A DNA stretch of 64,000 nucleotides, from positions 391,191-455,190 of the forward strand of contig KN817539.1 of the NCBI GenBank assembly GCA_000827495.1, in the 5' to 3' direction. The position numbers and the translations under genes are program-made. The notes below the pieces were generated by a model. It worked only from the letters and a program-made list of their open reading frames with translations, was not told the DNA's origin and did no database searches. Numbering within the stretch: the first letter of the stretch is position 1; each line of letters opens with the position of its first letter. This stretch comes from Hypholoma sublateritium FD-334 SS-4 (Eukaryota > Basidiomycota > Agaricomycetes > Agaricales > Strophariaceae). Shown in pieces: positions 23,640-35,514 of the stretch.

Positions 23640-26600
23640 TCAAGTTCGGCGCGCCCGTTTGCCCGACCGCCCCGTACCGTCTGATATACACGCCTCGCAC
23701 ATCCAGCCGCGATGAGAAATCTCCAAACCAACACAGCTGAGGTGATACTTCTGGTAGTTAGTAGAAAATATGCAAAAAAAATCAATTAGACGTACCCATC
23801 TTGTGACACAAGCGGGGTTTTTGCACTGAATCACCCCGCCGTCGGGATGTATCTCTGCATTCACATCGCATGTACACTTCCTGAGTTCGTCGAGGTTGAA
23901 CCTCGTCTGGTTTGTCCTACGCTGCGGTCGTCCGGATGACATGAGGCTGTGAGATGTTTGCGGATGCATCAAAGGCACGGCTCTCGAGGCAGTGTCAACT
24001 TGAAGAGTTGAAATGATATCGCTCGTCGGGGCCAGAGGCGCAGCTGTACCTGGTGCTTCCATCGTTAATACTGACGTTAAGACATCAGATAACTCAGTGT
24101 TCTGGGTTCCTTCAATGTTCCGTTCCCCAGCGGTTGATGCGACTTCATTTTCGGGACCGTTGTAATATATATCTTCTAATGAAATATGGCAATGAATTTG
24201 GATGTCATGTACCGACAGTTTTGAGAACAGCTAACGTACCGGCGTCATCGAAAACGGACGCAGTGGGCGAAACAATAGCGGGCACGCTAGCGGGATCGTT
24301 TGGAATATGAATTTCTGGTGTCTGAGCGGACTAAAGAAATTCATTAGCAATGGCAGAGTGATCATAGAGATGAAAGCTGGGTTCGAGGCGTACCTGTTCC
24401 TCAGAACGTCCATTCTGTACCTCCGGCTCGTCCTCTTCTTCCGATTCAGATCACGGCTCATATTGTTCATCGATTTCTGCATCCGTCGACGAAGCCGCGA
24501 GCGCGAGGGTTGATGTATGCGCCTCTGATATGATTATCTTGAATGCTTCCTTTGACTTTCCGGGGCGGCGAATCACAGTGTCATGTCGCTCTTTCCAGAA
24601 CACAGCCATTTTCTTTGTCTCGAATTCAGTGAGTTCCCAGAGGTGTTTGTAGCATGAGAGGAGAGCGGAAGGGTGGTGTGCCGAGATGTGATAGCGAAGG
24701 TTGTACTTCCAAACGGCGGGTAGGTGCTTCACGTCAGTGCACAGCGGACATATAACAGGAACGTTTGAACAAGGCGATGTCGAAGTGGAGGCCGCGGCGA
24801 CAGAATAGCGAAACACGTACCCAGGATTTCCACATCCTGAAGAACGATTTGAATTGATTTTGTAGGTCCCGCCCACACCTTTTGAAAGGAATATCCGGCA
24901 GATTGACGAAGGGCGGAGGCATCTACCGCATGGCTCGTCCTCACGGCAAATACCCGGGTCAAGGAGGATGTGCGCCCCAAGATGTTCAAGAGGGCGCTGT
25001 CCGGTCTTCGTCCCGAATTCGTAGCCTGGGATACACAGAGTACAGCTGTTGGTGGTACCATTGATATTCCCGAGATCGGATGTTGACGAACAACAGGAAA
25101 AGCACGCTTTACCTGTCAAAAAATAAGTAATAGTGTTGCAAAAAAATATTATACATACCAGTGATCTCGCGATAGGGAAAGTCGTCTGTATGTGCGATGC
25201 GGCCGAGCTCCTTCACATTTTTGCTTGTCAGTTGGCCAAGAATTGTTGCGGCCAAACCAACGAGGACTGAGCCTTCAAACAGATAGAACGTCTGTTCGAA
25301 TCCTCTGGTGACAAGTTGCGGGTCGATAGGCTGGACGAACTGGCCAGGAATATGCAGTGTGGTCTCCTTTATGCGGCAGGTCCGCCAGTCATGCCTGAGT
25401 GAAGCGTCGTCACTTGATGTCGCAGGTCGAAGACCGAGTACTTGGATAGATATGACGACTTTCTCCATCTCACGGAGATCCGCCTGGGGGATTACGGTCA
25501 TAGAGCTTTCAGAAGCAGCTTTGATACCATTGACCTCACCAATACACAGAAAGAGGTGGCCCGCACATCTGACAACTGTTGCAACAGGATCTTGAATCAC
25601 AAGCAGTTGCTCGCTACCTCCTCCGGTGTTACGAGTTGGATTGGAGGCCAGCGCGCTACCGCCGTAGCGTTCAACTTCTTGTACCCGTTTCAGACGGTCT
25701 GTCGAACTTGGCCCTCCGTTCCCTAAGCGTTTCGTATACAGAGAAAGCGCACGAGACTTGAGCATGCGATGGCCTTCGAAAATGATGTAACGATCTATTT
25801 TTGAGAGTCCTGTGGGTGTACTGGCATCGTCGATGGCGTCTTTTTCCACAAATGAGTCCTCGATCTCCACATGATTGGCGCTGAGTTCGTTGAAGCAAGC
25901 AATAGAGGCGGGGGCTGTCGCAATATGTGGGGTGGAAACAACCTCCTCAATGTCAAGGCTGTCATCTTCTCCCGCTTCTTCGGGTGTAAGATTAAATAGA
26001 AGCTTGCCTCGAGGTGCGAGAATATNATGACCTCCCTTTTGTTCCAGNGCNTCAAAAATTGGAATGGAAAATTCGCACTCTTCCTCNACGAGACGGCGTC
26101 CACGTCTCCANGCTGTCAAAAGAGTGACNTTTTTGACATANACATCACCCTTCCATGANNCTGGTTTGATGTGATCCACGGTGTCGGGGAGAACTTCAGA
26201 GGTGCGTGTGATGGCCGGTAGCTTCAGTCTTCGAGGNGATCGATCCCAGTGNGNATATTTTGCCAGTATGTTTGAGACTTGGGTCGTTCCTGTCAAGNGC
26301 GAAGCAAGCTGGTAAATGTCCAAGTTTGCGTCATTGCCGATCATGGTGCGCAAAATTCCAAAGAGTTCCTCAAGTCGATCAGTTCCCAGTATTACAATAT
26401 AGAACTTTCCATCGGGATCGTCGACCTTAGCTTTGGCAACACAGAATATAATATTCTTGACCATTATTGCGAGGTCTTGGTAGAGGAGAGTCGGCGTGAA
26501 TTCTTTCCCGCTGGTATAATAGAGGATGAAAGCGAGATGAGCAGCAGCACTGAGGTGCTCCAGCTGCTCAGTCAGCGATAGATCTGTGCACATGTATGGG

Positions 26601-29235
26601 AATATGACATGATAGAAGAGCTTTCCGAGAGTACGCAAGGCGTGTCGTGCTGCACAAAAAGACGGGTTTTGTTGACTTGACGCTTTGGGAAGTGTCCAGA
26701 TAGCTTTTAGGAGATCGAATGCCAGCCTGACATCCTGTGAATCATTGGGCTTGAAGAGCGAGTTGATGTGAACCGCTGTATGACCTTCAGACTTGAGGTG
26801 ATTCATAATTATAGCTGGAGTAATGCGGACGTCACGGACAACCATTCCCCGAGCACGGAGGAGATAGTTTCTGAGGCGCTTCGCAACGTGCTTCCAGTCT
26901 TTGTCGGCCGTAATATCGTCATCACCGACATGAAAGTCCATGAATTGAAGGTCCTTGAGCATGCTGTAGATAGGCGACGTTTCCTCCAATTTTTTCTTGA
27001 ATGTCAATTGAATTAGAGATGATCCTCTTCGCGTCTCGCCGTCAGATGCAATTGAAACAATACGGACGCCGGTCTTCTCTTTACGTTTTTTGACCGCCTC
27101 TAGTATTGTGGTGATAATCTTTGCGTGTTCTTGTCCCGTTTCGCGCTTACAATCGCCCGATATCATGATAGGGCGCCCAGCATAAATGCGTGTATCTTCA
27201 CTGAGGATACCGAGTGCGGCGACGGTAGCCTATAAATAGGTGTGAATCTATTTTTGACATCAGACAGGCGTGAGACGGGCGATTCACCTCGGCCGCGTAA
27301 TGAACCTCTTTCGTTTCCAAACAGCTGAACAGCTCCTTCATGTCTTCGATCGTGTTGAATTCGAGCGCTGTCCGCTTCCCGTGCTGTCGACAAACCCCCA
27401 AGAATTTGTTGGTGTGGTCGTCCCATCGAATCCGTTTCTCGGTGGCTATCTCATCCAGCATCAGGACACTATGAACAATCTTCGTAGGCGCCAGAACCTC
27501 AGCAATGCTCTCAAAGCATGCATCCATGTTCAGGAGAATCTCGCCAACAGTTGGGTCCGTGTGGGAAGGAAGCAGTGGGGGCATGATTACACGATGTCGA
27601 AGTGTGGCGAGCGAAGGAAGTCCCAGTGAGCGGCTTGCTATCCCGGCGATTCTATTCCCCCCTAACAGCCATAGAAGCAGCCCTTTCATTGCTTCCTCTT
27701 CCGTAAAGCTTTTTGGATTGTAAACCCCCTCGGCCGCGCGGTGATAGAGCTCCAAAATGGCGCTTATACTCCGCTTTTGCTTAAGAGCCACTCGCACAAG
27801 ACGCTCGACATTCCCAAATTTCCCGCTGGCAATTGCGACCATGAAACGCTTGTGTTCAGCCAGTGCAGAAATGTAAGTGCCTAATGTCTTCGCTTGTGTG
27901 AGTGCTCGCGTTCGAAGGTGACTGATCTGCTTGTCCTTTCGGCGTAGAATTTCGATGAGATCCAATACACCGTGGAATGCATATCCCGCATTTTCGTGCA
28001 CTCCCTCGACAAGGCGTTTGACTATTCCTTTGAACATCATATGCTCGTCAAGCGCGGCGCAGTCGTTACAGGTGCGATGGCCTATCTGGGCCACTTTCTT
28101 GCAGCTCCATGCACGAAAGATGATCTGATTCTTCTGGAATTCAAACGTCCAAGGCAGGGTGTGCGTGATGTGGAGTCCAATCGGGTAGACCCCAAAGGGC
28201 GATATGTTATCGGGTAAGACTGTTGTTTTCCCTTTGCACGGGGCCGTCGATGGTGAGATCTGATTCTTTGTTGGTTTGTTAATAGTAGTTGAGCAAACGG
28301 TGGCCTTCAGTGCAGCGGGAACAGCGCTGGCGTGTGTCGGTTTGGAAACTTCTGGATATCTATTTGAAAGCTGAGTACAATGGCTTTTCCTGTCTGTAAA
28401 AACTCACAATGAACGAAGGCCAGACATCAAATGATTCAATTTCCCTTCAAACAAGACCTCACTGACCCCCCGATTAACCACAAAATATTCCACAAAGCGA
28501 GCTAATCCCATCACCCCTTGCCCATCTGTCTCTACCAGGGAAGGTACGTCCAGCGTAGTCCCCCATCCCAATGCATTTTTCATCACACTGTTGAGTACCT
28601 CCTCCCACAATTCTTCAGCAGATACCGTCTTGTCGTCGAAGCTTGCTGGATCGATGTTGAAACACGCCAATGGATCAGGCTTTGAGATATCTGTTGCGCG
28701 CTGGTGAATATCATNGCACAGTTTCTTTGCCAACTGCTTGAGTGAGTCAACAAGTGCAATATTCNCCTTCTGTTTGCTAATCGGAGCGCCAACATCAACA
28801 GCAATGTCAATGAGCTCGACTGACCCTTCGCGCAAGGCAATAGGGGTTGTCCCGCGACTCCCACCACGAGTAACAGCCAGCAGATTGAGCTCANGAGACT
28901 TGGAGGNNCTTGGTAGCGGGCAAGGTGCCGCCGTGGTNGATGGAACTCTAGTGGGCTTCNTCTGCTTTTGACCAAACATTGAAAGTATAGACTGGTTCTT
29001 CAACCCTCTATTTCTGTCGCGCTTGTNTTGTGCATCGACACATGTCTTCTTTCCCAAGTGAGTGTTTTTTATGTTCTTCCACCCTCCAGGACCACACCTG
29101 ATCTTCTCCTTGCAGGCTGGGCATACGACGAATCCATTGGAATCAACAGTGGGCTCGGGTAAGTCAGTCTATTGTAGTATTAGCCTATTTTTTCACGTCA
29201 TACGAAGATGATCAAATACATACACTGTTATCCAT
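23640..29235 (-). CDS. Large transposase-like protein (RNase H-like, P-element-like motifs) with zinc fingers at both ends
   Basis: A multi-exon gene of about 1,500 codons. N-terminal exon MDNS, then a BED-like finger: VVCPACKEKIRCGPGGWKN..THLGKKTC. The middle (about 28300-25120) holds the conserved blocks of a gene family multiplied in Agaricomycetes: HRTCNDCAALDEHMMFKGI, MLDEIATEKRIRWDDHTNK, VHYAAE, RIVSIASDGETRRGSSL, DKDWKHVAKRLRN, and DRLEELFGILRTM. The order DE.., ..SDG.., D..H..KR.RN and D.LE..FG.IR resembles P-element/THAP9-class transposases (inference). A second cysteine region follows (LEHLGAHILLDP, CGRCLRP, CPLCTD..). The C-terminus is PHD-like: CTCDVNAEIHPDGGVIQCKN, then KYHLSCVGLEISHRGWMCEAC, with its stop at 23640-23642. 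Several Ns fall in the core. No terminal repeats or target duplication were found. Confidence 0.75.
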
Positions 29236-30405
29236 TATCTTGCTCGTATTCTTCTTTTTGGACGGTGTATTACGTGTAGATGAGACTTAGGATATGTTTT
29301 CAAAGGGATCAGGACAAAGGAACCGTCACCAAAACTTATTCTGTGAATTCTCGATCACTTCCGCTGCTACGATAAGCACGTACAAAACTGACCGTACTGT
29401 TGCACTACTGCCAGACATTTTTCTACAACTTCATTTGACCGTATTAATATTCCTCCTGCACTAATTAATACTATTATTCGTTTGAATCTTTTGATGACCG
29501 CCTATCTGTTGAGTGCGCGACATGATATGCACTCAGGCCGACGTTAGGCAAATGAGCGCGTCAAATTGATGCGTGATGTGGACCACGTGATGTTCCCGTT
29601 CGGGCACCAACGATGGCCTCGGCCTTATGTCGCCTCTGTGGGGTCTATTTGAGCCTTTACAGGCATTTGAACACATCCCTGGCTCGTTGTGCAGCATATA
29701 ATGTGCGAAAATATGTCTAAAACGGCCATAATTTCGTGTAAAATAAGTATATACTAGAAAAAATTTAGCGGCCTGCGGCCGACCCACCCTACCAACCTCA
29801 GGTCCGGTATATTGATCCCGACATCCCCTTGTATTTTCCAAAATTGCCTACCATCTGTTATTTCGTCCGATAAGAAGACTTCATTTACATACAGTCGGCT
29901 GAACGGTGGGCGTAAGCATTACGCTGCATTACGACTGGACAAATGATGTCTGCGTACTCACTCGTACTTACCAACGCACAAGCTGCATGACACACGGCGA
30001 GTATGTCATCTGTTTACTTTTTAGGAAAGTATTCCTTACAAAGTTTGCAGCGGAAACGCCGGCGTGTGTGCCCGGCAACCGAAAAATGTTCACTGCGCTT
30101 TTGCGATTACCAACGCCACGCTTCGCGAAGCCCGCGTGGGGGCAGCTGATACGAACATGGTCGGCAGCGAGCACGACCGCAATCGCGTAGAATCGCGTTA
30201 GCCTTGTTCGAGCCTCGTTTGACAAACCCCCATGTGAAATGCGGGAATTCCAGAATGCCTCCGACCCCTCGACAACAGTGGACACTCAGCAGCCTCTCGC
30301 GTGCAGTATAAAATGACGGCCGTTCAGCGATGTAGTTCCCCATTGTAGTTAACCATCTGAGTCCCACCCAACCCAAGCAACCCACCCCACACATATACCA
30401 CAGAA
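29236..30405. other. Intergenic; promoter of the OYE gene at its right end
   Basis: About 1.2 kb. Weak open stretches on both strands (29533-29841 minus, 29906-30190 plus) have no recognisable features. A clear TATA element lies at the right end. Confidence 0.3.
30307..30313 (+). promoter_or_regulatory. TATA box of the Old Yellow Enzyme gene
   Basis: TATAAAA about 95 bases upstream of the ATG at 30406, in a suitable position for a core promoter. Confidence 0.55.
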
Positions 30406-31883
30406 ATGGCGTCATCCGCACTGTTCACCCCCGTCAAGATCGGCAGCATCGAGCTGAAGAACCGCATCGTCATGGCCGCGCTCACGCGCAACCGCGCGGA
30501 GGACACGTACCCCACGGAGCTGATGAAGGAGTACTACGTCCAGCGCGCGGACGCGGGCCTCATCCTCACCGAGGGCGTCCTCATCACGCGCCAGGGGTGC
30601 GTCGCGCACTTTCTTAGTCTATTTCCGTGATTTGCGCTGACGCGCGTGCTGCATGCAGGACCGAGTGGCCGCACGCGCCGGGCATCTGGGACGAGCGCCA
30701 GGTCGCTGGGTGGAAGAATATCGTTGACGGTGTGCACGCTGCTGGCGGCAAGATTTATGCGCAGGTCAGCTGCTCTTGCTTATCGTGTTGTTGGATAGAA
30801 TACTGACGCGATCTTGCAGCTCTGGCATGGTAAGCACGCGTCGTTGCGCGGGCACCGTCTTGTGTGTTGAATTATGTCTTTTAGTTGGCAGAGCAGCCCA
30901 CCCAGAGGCCGAGCAGCAGAAGCTCGCTGGCGTCCCCGTGTACGCGCCGTCCGCAATTAGCGCGCGTGGCGGAAAATTCCGCACCATTCCAGGTACTCCG
31001 GGCTATGTAACGGTGCGTATTCATCTCATCTATTTCACAATACGCATGATCTGACGCGTTGTAAATTAATAGCCCACCGAGATCGACGACCCATGGAAGA
31101 TCATCAAGCAGTTCAAGGACGCAGCCGTGTTGTCCAAGAAAGCGGGCTTCGACGGCGTTGAAGGTGTGCAAAATAGCAGTACCGTCTGTCTCTACATGCT
31201 GACAGCTTCATTTGAAGTGCACGGCGCGAACGGTTACATTATCCACCAGTTCCTCGACACCAACAGCAACAAGCGCACCGACCAATGGGGCGGCAGCGTC
31301 GAGAACCGGGCGCGCTTCGGCCTCGAGGTGCTGAAGGCCGTGATCGAGGTATACGGCAGCGACGTCGGGATCAAGCTCAGCCCCGCAGGCGGGTACAACG
31401 ACGTGGGGTGCGTCCCCATCTCCCTTCCACCCGCGCTTTCATCTTAACTGACACGGACCGCGCAGAATGCCGCTCGCCGAGACGATCGCGACGTTCTCGT
31501 ACTTCATCACTGAGGCGGACAAGCTCGGCCTCGCGTTCTTCGAGCTCATGCGCTACTCGCCGCTGCTCGACGTCGAGCTCGACGGCGCGCTGCGCGCGAC
31601 GCAGCACGACGTGTTCGCGACGTTCCGCCCGGTCGTCAAGCACACAAAGGTGATATTGAACGGGGGCATACTCCCGGAGGAGGGCGCGCAGCTCGTCGCG
31701 GCGGGCACGGCGGACGGGATCTCCATTGGGTTCAACTTCATCACGCATGCTGATTTGGTGAAGCGCGTCAAGCACGGGAAGCCGCTCGATAACGCGCCGG
31801 ATTTCCCGCACCTGCAGACGAACAAGACGTCGACGGATTGGGCGGCGGGGTACACGGACTATCCGCTTGCGAAGTACGATTGA
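30406..31883 (+). CDS. Old Yellow Enzyme family NAD(P)H:flavin oxidoreductase
   Basis: A spliced gene beginning at ATG 30406 (SSALFTPVKIGSIELKNRIV). The first splice junctions were checked: exon 1 30406-30596 and exon 2 30659-30764 join in phase, followed by a small exon LWH joined to VGRAAHPEAE. Motifs of the FMN-dependent TIM-barrel family include MAALTRNRA, LWHVGR, DGVEVHGANGYIIHQFLD (the H-x-x-N substrate-binding pair, then the catalytic Tyr), TDQWGGSVENRARF, ILNGGI, and GISIGFNFITHADLVKR. The protein ends YPLAKYD at 31883. These enzymes reduce activated alkenes (enones, oxylipins, quinones) with NAD(P)H, usually in the cytosol. The gene seems intact. It is tail-to-tail with the Pro/Ala/Arg-rich gene, 500 bases away. 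Confidence 0.95.
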
Positions 31884-32382
31884 AAGCGCGGTGATTTGTC
31901 GGAGATCTAGAGGCGAATACATAGACAATGGACTTTTTGTAATATACTACTTGCTTGAATATGGACGCGAGACTGCCGTCGTGGCGCGATCTGAAGATGT
32001 GAAAATTCACTTTTTCAAGCGTAGTTGCCAGCGCGCTGCAATATTAACAATAGCGATGGCATTGATGATAGCTGATATACAAGATGAGGATGTGGCAACG
32101 TATGTAGCTGCGCGGGGCGGGGAGGGGTATTCGTGTATGTATGTGGGTAGGTGAGGACATGAATGCACGGGTGATGCATCTTCGTGACAATGGGTACAAG
32201 AAATAATTAACGTTGGTATTCGTGAGGCATATGCGGGCAGGGAATAGGGGTGCATGAGGGCAGAGCAAGACAGCGGCGGCGGACAGCAAGAGAATTAGGG
32301 TACATGTATGAGTACGGGGATAGGATACAACAGCCATTTTAGATTTCGTTTTGGGGACCAGGGCCTTTGCGGTGTCGAGCAC
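31884..32382. other. Convergent intergenic region
   Basis: Shared 3' region of two convergent genes. No coding sequence or repeat was found. It must contain both transcript ends. Confidence 0.4.
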
Positions 32383-33879
32383 CTACGCTGCCTGGCGCCG
32401 CGTAAAGAGCCCGCGCACACCGCGCCGTGCGATGTGCAGCATCGACGCCGATGGCGGGGCCAAGGGGGGCACGCGCGCGATGCAAAGCGGCGCCAGGGGC
32501 GTCCGGGATGGAGCCGTTGCGGCGGGCGGCGGTGCGAACGAGTCCGCGAGGAACTCGTGCCGCGCGTGCGCGGCGTGCGGCGGGGCGGGCAACTCTGCCG
32601 CGGGCGGAGGCGCTGGAGCGGGGATCCCGGCACGCGAGCGCCGCCGCTTGCTGCTCGACTGACGCGACAATGGCGCGAGGGTGAGCGGCGGCGGGCGACG
32701 GCGCGCCTTGCCGCGCGCCCGGGGGCCCGCAGGAGGCATTGTGGGCTGGGCGTTTTCGGCACCGCTGCGCCCGAAGGCCGCTGCCATGTCGACGTCTGCG
32801 GCGTAGTGCGCGCGCGCGAGGTGCGGCGCGGGGCGGCGGGGGCGCGCAGGGAGGCAGAGCACGGGGCCCAGCGCGGGCCCGCCGATGCGGCGCGACGCGA
32901 GCACGCGGTCGTCGGGGAGCGCGTGCGCACGGTCCTCGTGCTCGGGCAGCTGGAGGAGGCGCGCGGGGTCCATGTCGGAGTCGCACGAGGAGAGCGACGT
33001 GCGGCGCGAGGCGTCGAGCGGGGCCGCCAGCGCCGGCTCGAACGCCTCCCAGGCGGGCGCGGGGACGGGGCCGGCAGCGGGCGCGCCGGCGAGCAGGTGC
33101 GCGTACTCGAGCTCCTCGTCCGCGTCCCACCAGATGCCGCCGGCGCCGTCGCGGTACACGTCCGCGACGCCCACGGGCGCGCCGGCGCCCGCGGCGAGCG
33201 TGGCCTGGCGCTCCATCGCGCGGCGTACGTTCGCCTCCATGCTGCCGCCGTCCGCGAACTGCATGACGGCGAGCTCCTGCGCGAGCGTCGGCGGCGGGCG
33301 CACGTACGCGTACTTCGCGCGCTTGCGCTTGAGGACGGTCGCGGCGCAGATCTCGGCGGCGGAGTGCGCGGTCGTCGCGCTCAGCGGGGCGGGCGTGGGC
33401 GTGGGCTTGTCCTTCTGCTTCTTGCCGGGCTTGGCGGACGCCGTCGTCTTGGAGGGCGAGGGCGGCGCGCCGGCGGGGGCGTCGGGCTGCTTGGCGCGCG
33501 GGCGCAGGACAGAGAGCGAGCGGAACCGACGCATGCCGCTTCGCTTCGACGGGGCAGGCGGCGGCGGCGGCGGGATGCGCGGGCGGCGGTGCTTCTGGTC
33601 GTACGCGCGGAGCAGCGGCGAGGGCGTCGTCGGCGTCGTCGGGAGGTGCACGAAGACGGAGGTGTAGCCGAGCGCGGTGAGGTCGACGGCGGCGTCCGCG
33701 GCGGGCGCGCGGGTGAGGACGACGAGCGAGGGCCGGCGCGAGCGGCGGCGGGACGCGGTGCTCGAGACAGACGGCCGGCGGCGCGGGGAGAGCGGGGCGG
33801 GCGAGCCGGGGGCGACAGACGCAGCCCAGGTGCGGATGGAGGCAAAGGCGTGGGGCGGCTCGCTGGTCTTATAGGCCAT
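32383..33879 (-). CDS. Pro/Ala/Arg-rich protein of unknown function, intronless
   Basis: A single uninterrupted frame of 498 codons with ATG at 33879 (MAYKTSEPPHAFASIRTW). It is rich in Pro, Ala, Ser and Arg with low-complexity runs (RIPPPPPPAPSKRS). Four more ordered islands stand out: LTALGYTSVFVHLP near the N-terminus; RAKYAYVRPPPTLAQELAVM with a following stretch that ends VRRAMERQATLA; ADVYRDGAGGIWWDADEELE; and a C-terminal basic piece (RRGVRGLFTRR). The acidic/aromatic island is the most gene-like part and argues that this strand is the coding one. Very high GC at third positions opens long frames on the other strand as well. No domain was recognised; the composition suggests a disordered regulatory or scaffold protein. 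Confidence 0.75.
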   Translation of the reverse strand: MAYKTSEPPHAFASIRTWAASVAPGSPAPLSPRRRPSVSSTASRRRSRRPSLVVLTRAPAADAAVDLTALGYTSVFVHLPTTPTTPSPLLRAYDQKHRRPRIPPPPPPAPSKRSGMRRFRSLSVLRPRAKQPDAPAGAPPSPSKTTASAKPGKKQKDKPTPTPAPLSATTAHSAAEICAATVLKRKRAKYAYVRPPPTLAQELAVMQFADGGSMEANVRRAMERQATLAAGAGAPVGVADVYRDGAGGIWWDADEELEYAHLLAGAPAAGPVPAPAWEAFEPALAAPLDASRRTSLSSCDSDMDPARLLQLPEHEDRAHALPDDRVLASRRIGGPALGPVLCLPARPRRPAPHLARAHYAADVDMAAAFGRSGAENAQPTMPPAGPRARGKARRRPPPLTLAPLSRQSSSKRRRSRAGIPAPAPPPAAELPAPPHAAHARHEFLADSFAPPPAATAPSRTPLAPLCIARVPPLAPPSASMLHIARRGVRGLFTRRQAA

Positions 33880-35514
33880 AATTTATCTGTGCGCAGGTCC
33901 CATCAGCGCGATCCCCGGCGGATGGCTCGTTAATTACCGTAAAAAGAGTGTGGGCGTAAATAACTTGGAGACTAGCTCTAATCAAGACCCTTGGGCGCCA
34001 TAACCTGCCCTTATACTCGCCTGCAACAATTGGCCGCGTCCCCTATTGTCCATCTAATCTCCGCCCGAAAAGGCAGTCCTTGTACTCTGCCTTGTCCTCT
34101 TCTCGTCCGCCACAATAGTCAGTACCCACGCACGCCACTCCATCCCTTCGGATCTTCCTCTGCCTGCAGCATCCATGACGCCGGCGCTAATCTTGGCCGT
34201 GCGTCGTGCAGCCAACACGCAGCGTGCTGATGCAAGTTGACTCGAGCAAACGCCTTGCTCCAACTCGCACAAAGTGCGAATATATGCGCGCATTTACGCT
34301 ATCTGCGCTCTCGTCCCACCCGCCAAGAGCTTCGCCCCCGCCGCCTTCTCGCGTCTTCGCGGCTGCTACCGCGCCGTATTGTCTCCCAGCCCGCGCCGCT
34401 TCCGAGTTCTCATGGCCGCTGTCTCCTCACCGCATGTCTTCTCTCGTTTTGTATCGCCTCCCGAACGGCCTCACGCGCAGACGCAGCACAACAAAAGACC
34501 CGCGAGTGCACCAGCCACCTCGCCCGGCTTGAATCGCTATTGTGTGTGTATCGTGTAGCCATGCCACGTCCTGAAGTGGCCGCGCGTTCCTCGCTCGGTC
34601 CAGTGCCCCAAGTAGTATCCAGCACCAGGTCAAGACCCAGACCCTGACTGGCACCGCGCATATATCGACATCAACAACAGGCAGGTTGTTGTCCCCGCAG
34701 GGCGGGCCCAGGGATCCAGTCGAAGCGTCGTCGTGACCAAGCTCGCCCTACCCATCGCATCTTAGGCGGCACCAGGAACGCACAGGCCCCACCTCCCTGT
34801 CCTCGAAATGTGCGCATATATCCACATCAATCGACGAACCAGCTCGTACCAGACAGTGTACTGCCACACACACGACTCAGCAGGACTTGGTATACCACGT
34901 ACGAACAGCGAGCATCTTGCTGCAGAACCACAGCACTGGTTGCCATCGGACTCCTAGTCGTTCGCAATGCAGCACATCCATCCCCGAGGCGCGCGCACAG
35001 GAACGCCAGGCCCACCGCATGCCGACGACCACATGAACAGCGCCACGCTCGTACCCCGCGACGCGCCACAACCGTGACGGACCTCGTGTGTCAGCAGAGG
35101 CCAGCAGCTACATACTACACTCTACTACCCCGTGGGCGGTCGACGCCTGTACGCGTATATGCGGACCTCCAACAGCTCATTCGGCTTGACACGCAAATCC
35201 AGATATCGCGTTTGTGTGCTCTCCCCTGGTTTCACCTGTGGCGACGAGACATATATATTCGCTGCCCCGTAGTATCTGCCTCGCACTTATGTGGCTGAGT
35301 TTCGGACAGCGAGGTATCGCTATCCACAGGTTGCGCGGCGCCCCTTACCATGCTGCCTTGCGGAGATGCGGATGACAGGGAGAATCTGGGAGATGGACCG
35401 ACGCACAGCCACCACAAGGAGAAAAATCATTTAATTTATTTGTCAAGGACGCTGCATGTAATACTGTCCGTGCGTCCCTTCCGGCATGCAGTTCGGCGCG
35501 CCTACCTATCCTCT
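33880..35514. other. Intergenic; no supportable gene
   Basis: About 1.6 kb. Plus-strand open stretches (34206-34647, 34810-35298) have no convincing start or domain. A short phrase GCATATATC[GC]ACATCAA recurs at about 34658 and 34813, hinting at an old duplication or a degraded element. Otherwise nothing clear. Confidence 0.3.

Noticed and set aside
31377..31928. 183-codon minus-strand frame
   Set aside because: It is antisense to the last exons of the Old Yellow Enzyme gene.
32308..33933. 541-codon open frame on the plus strand
   Set aside because: It mirrors the minus-strand Pro/Ala/Arg-rich gene in very GC-rich DNA. It is almost only Arg, Gly and Ala, with no ordered blocks.
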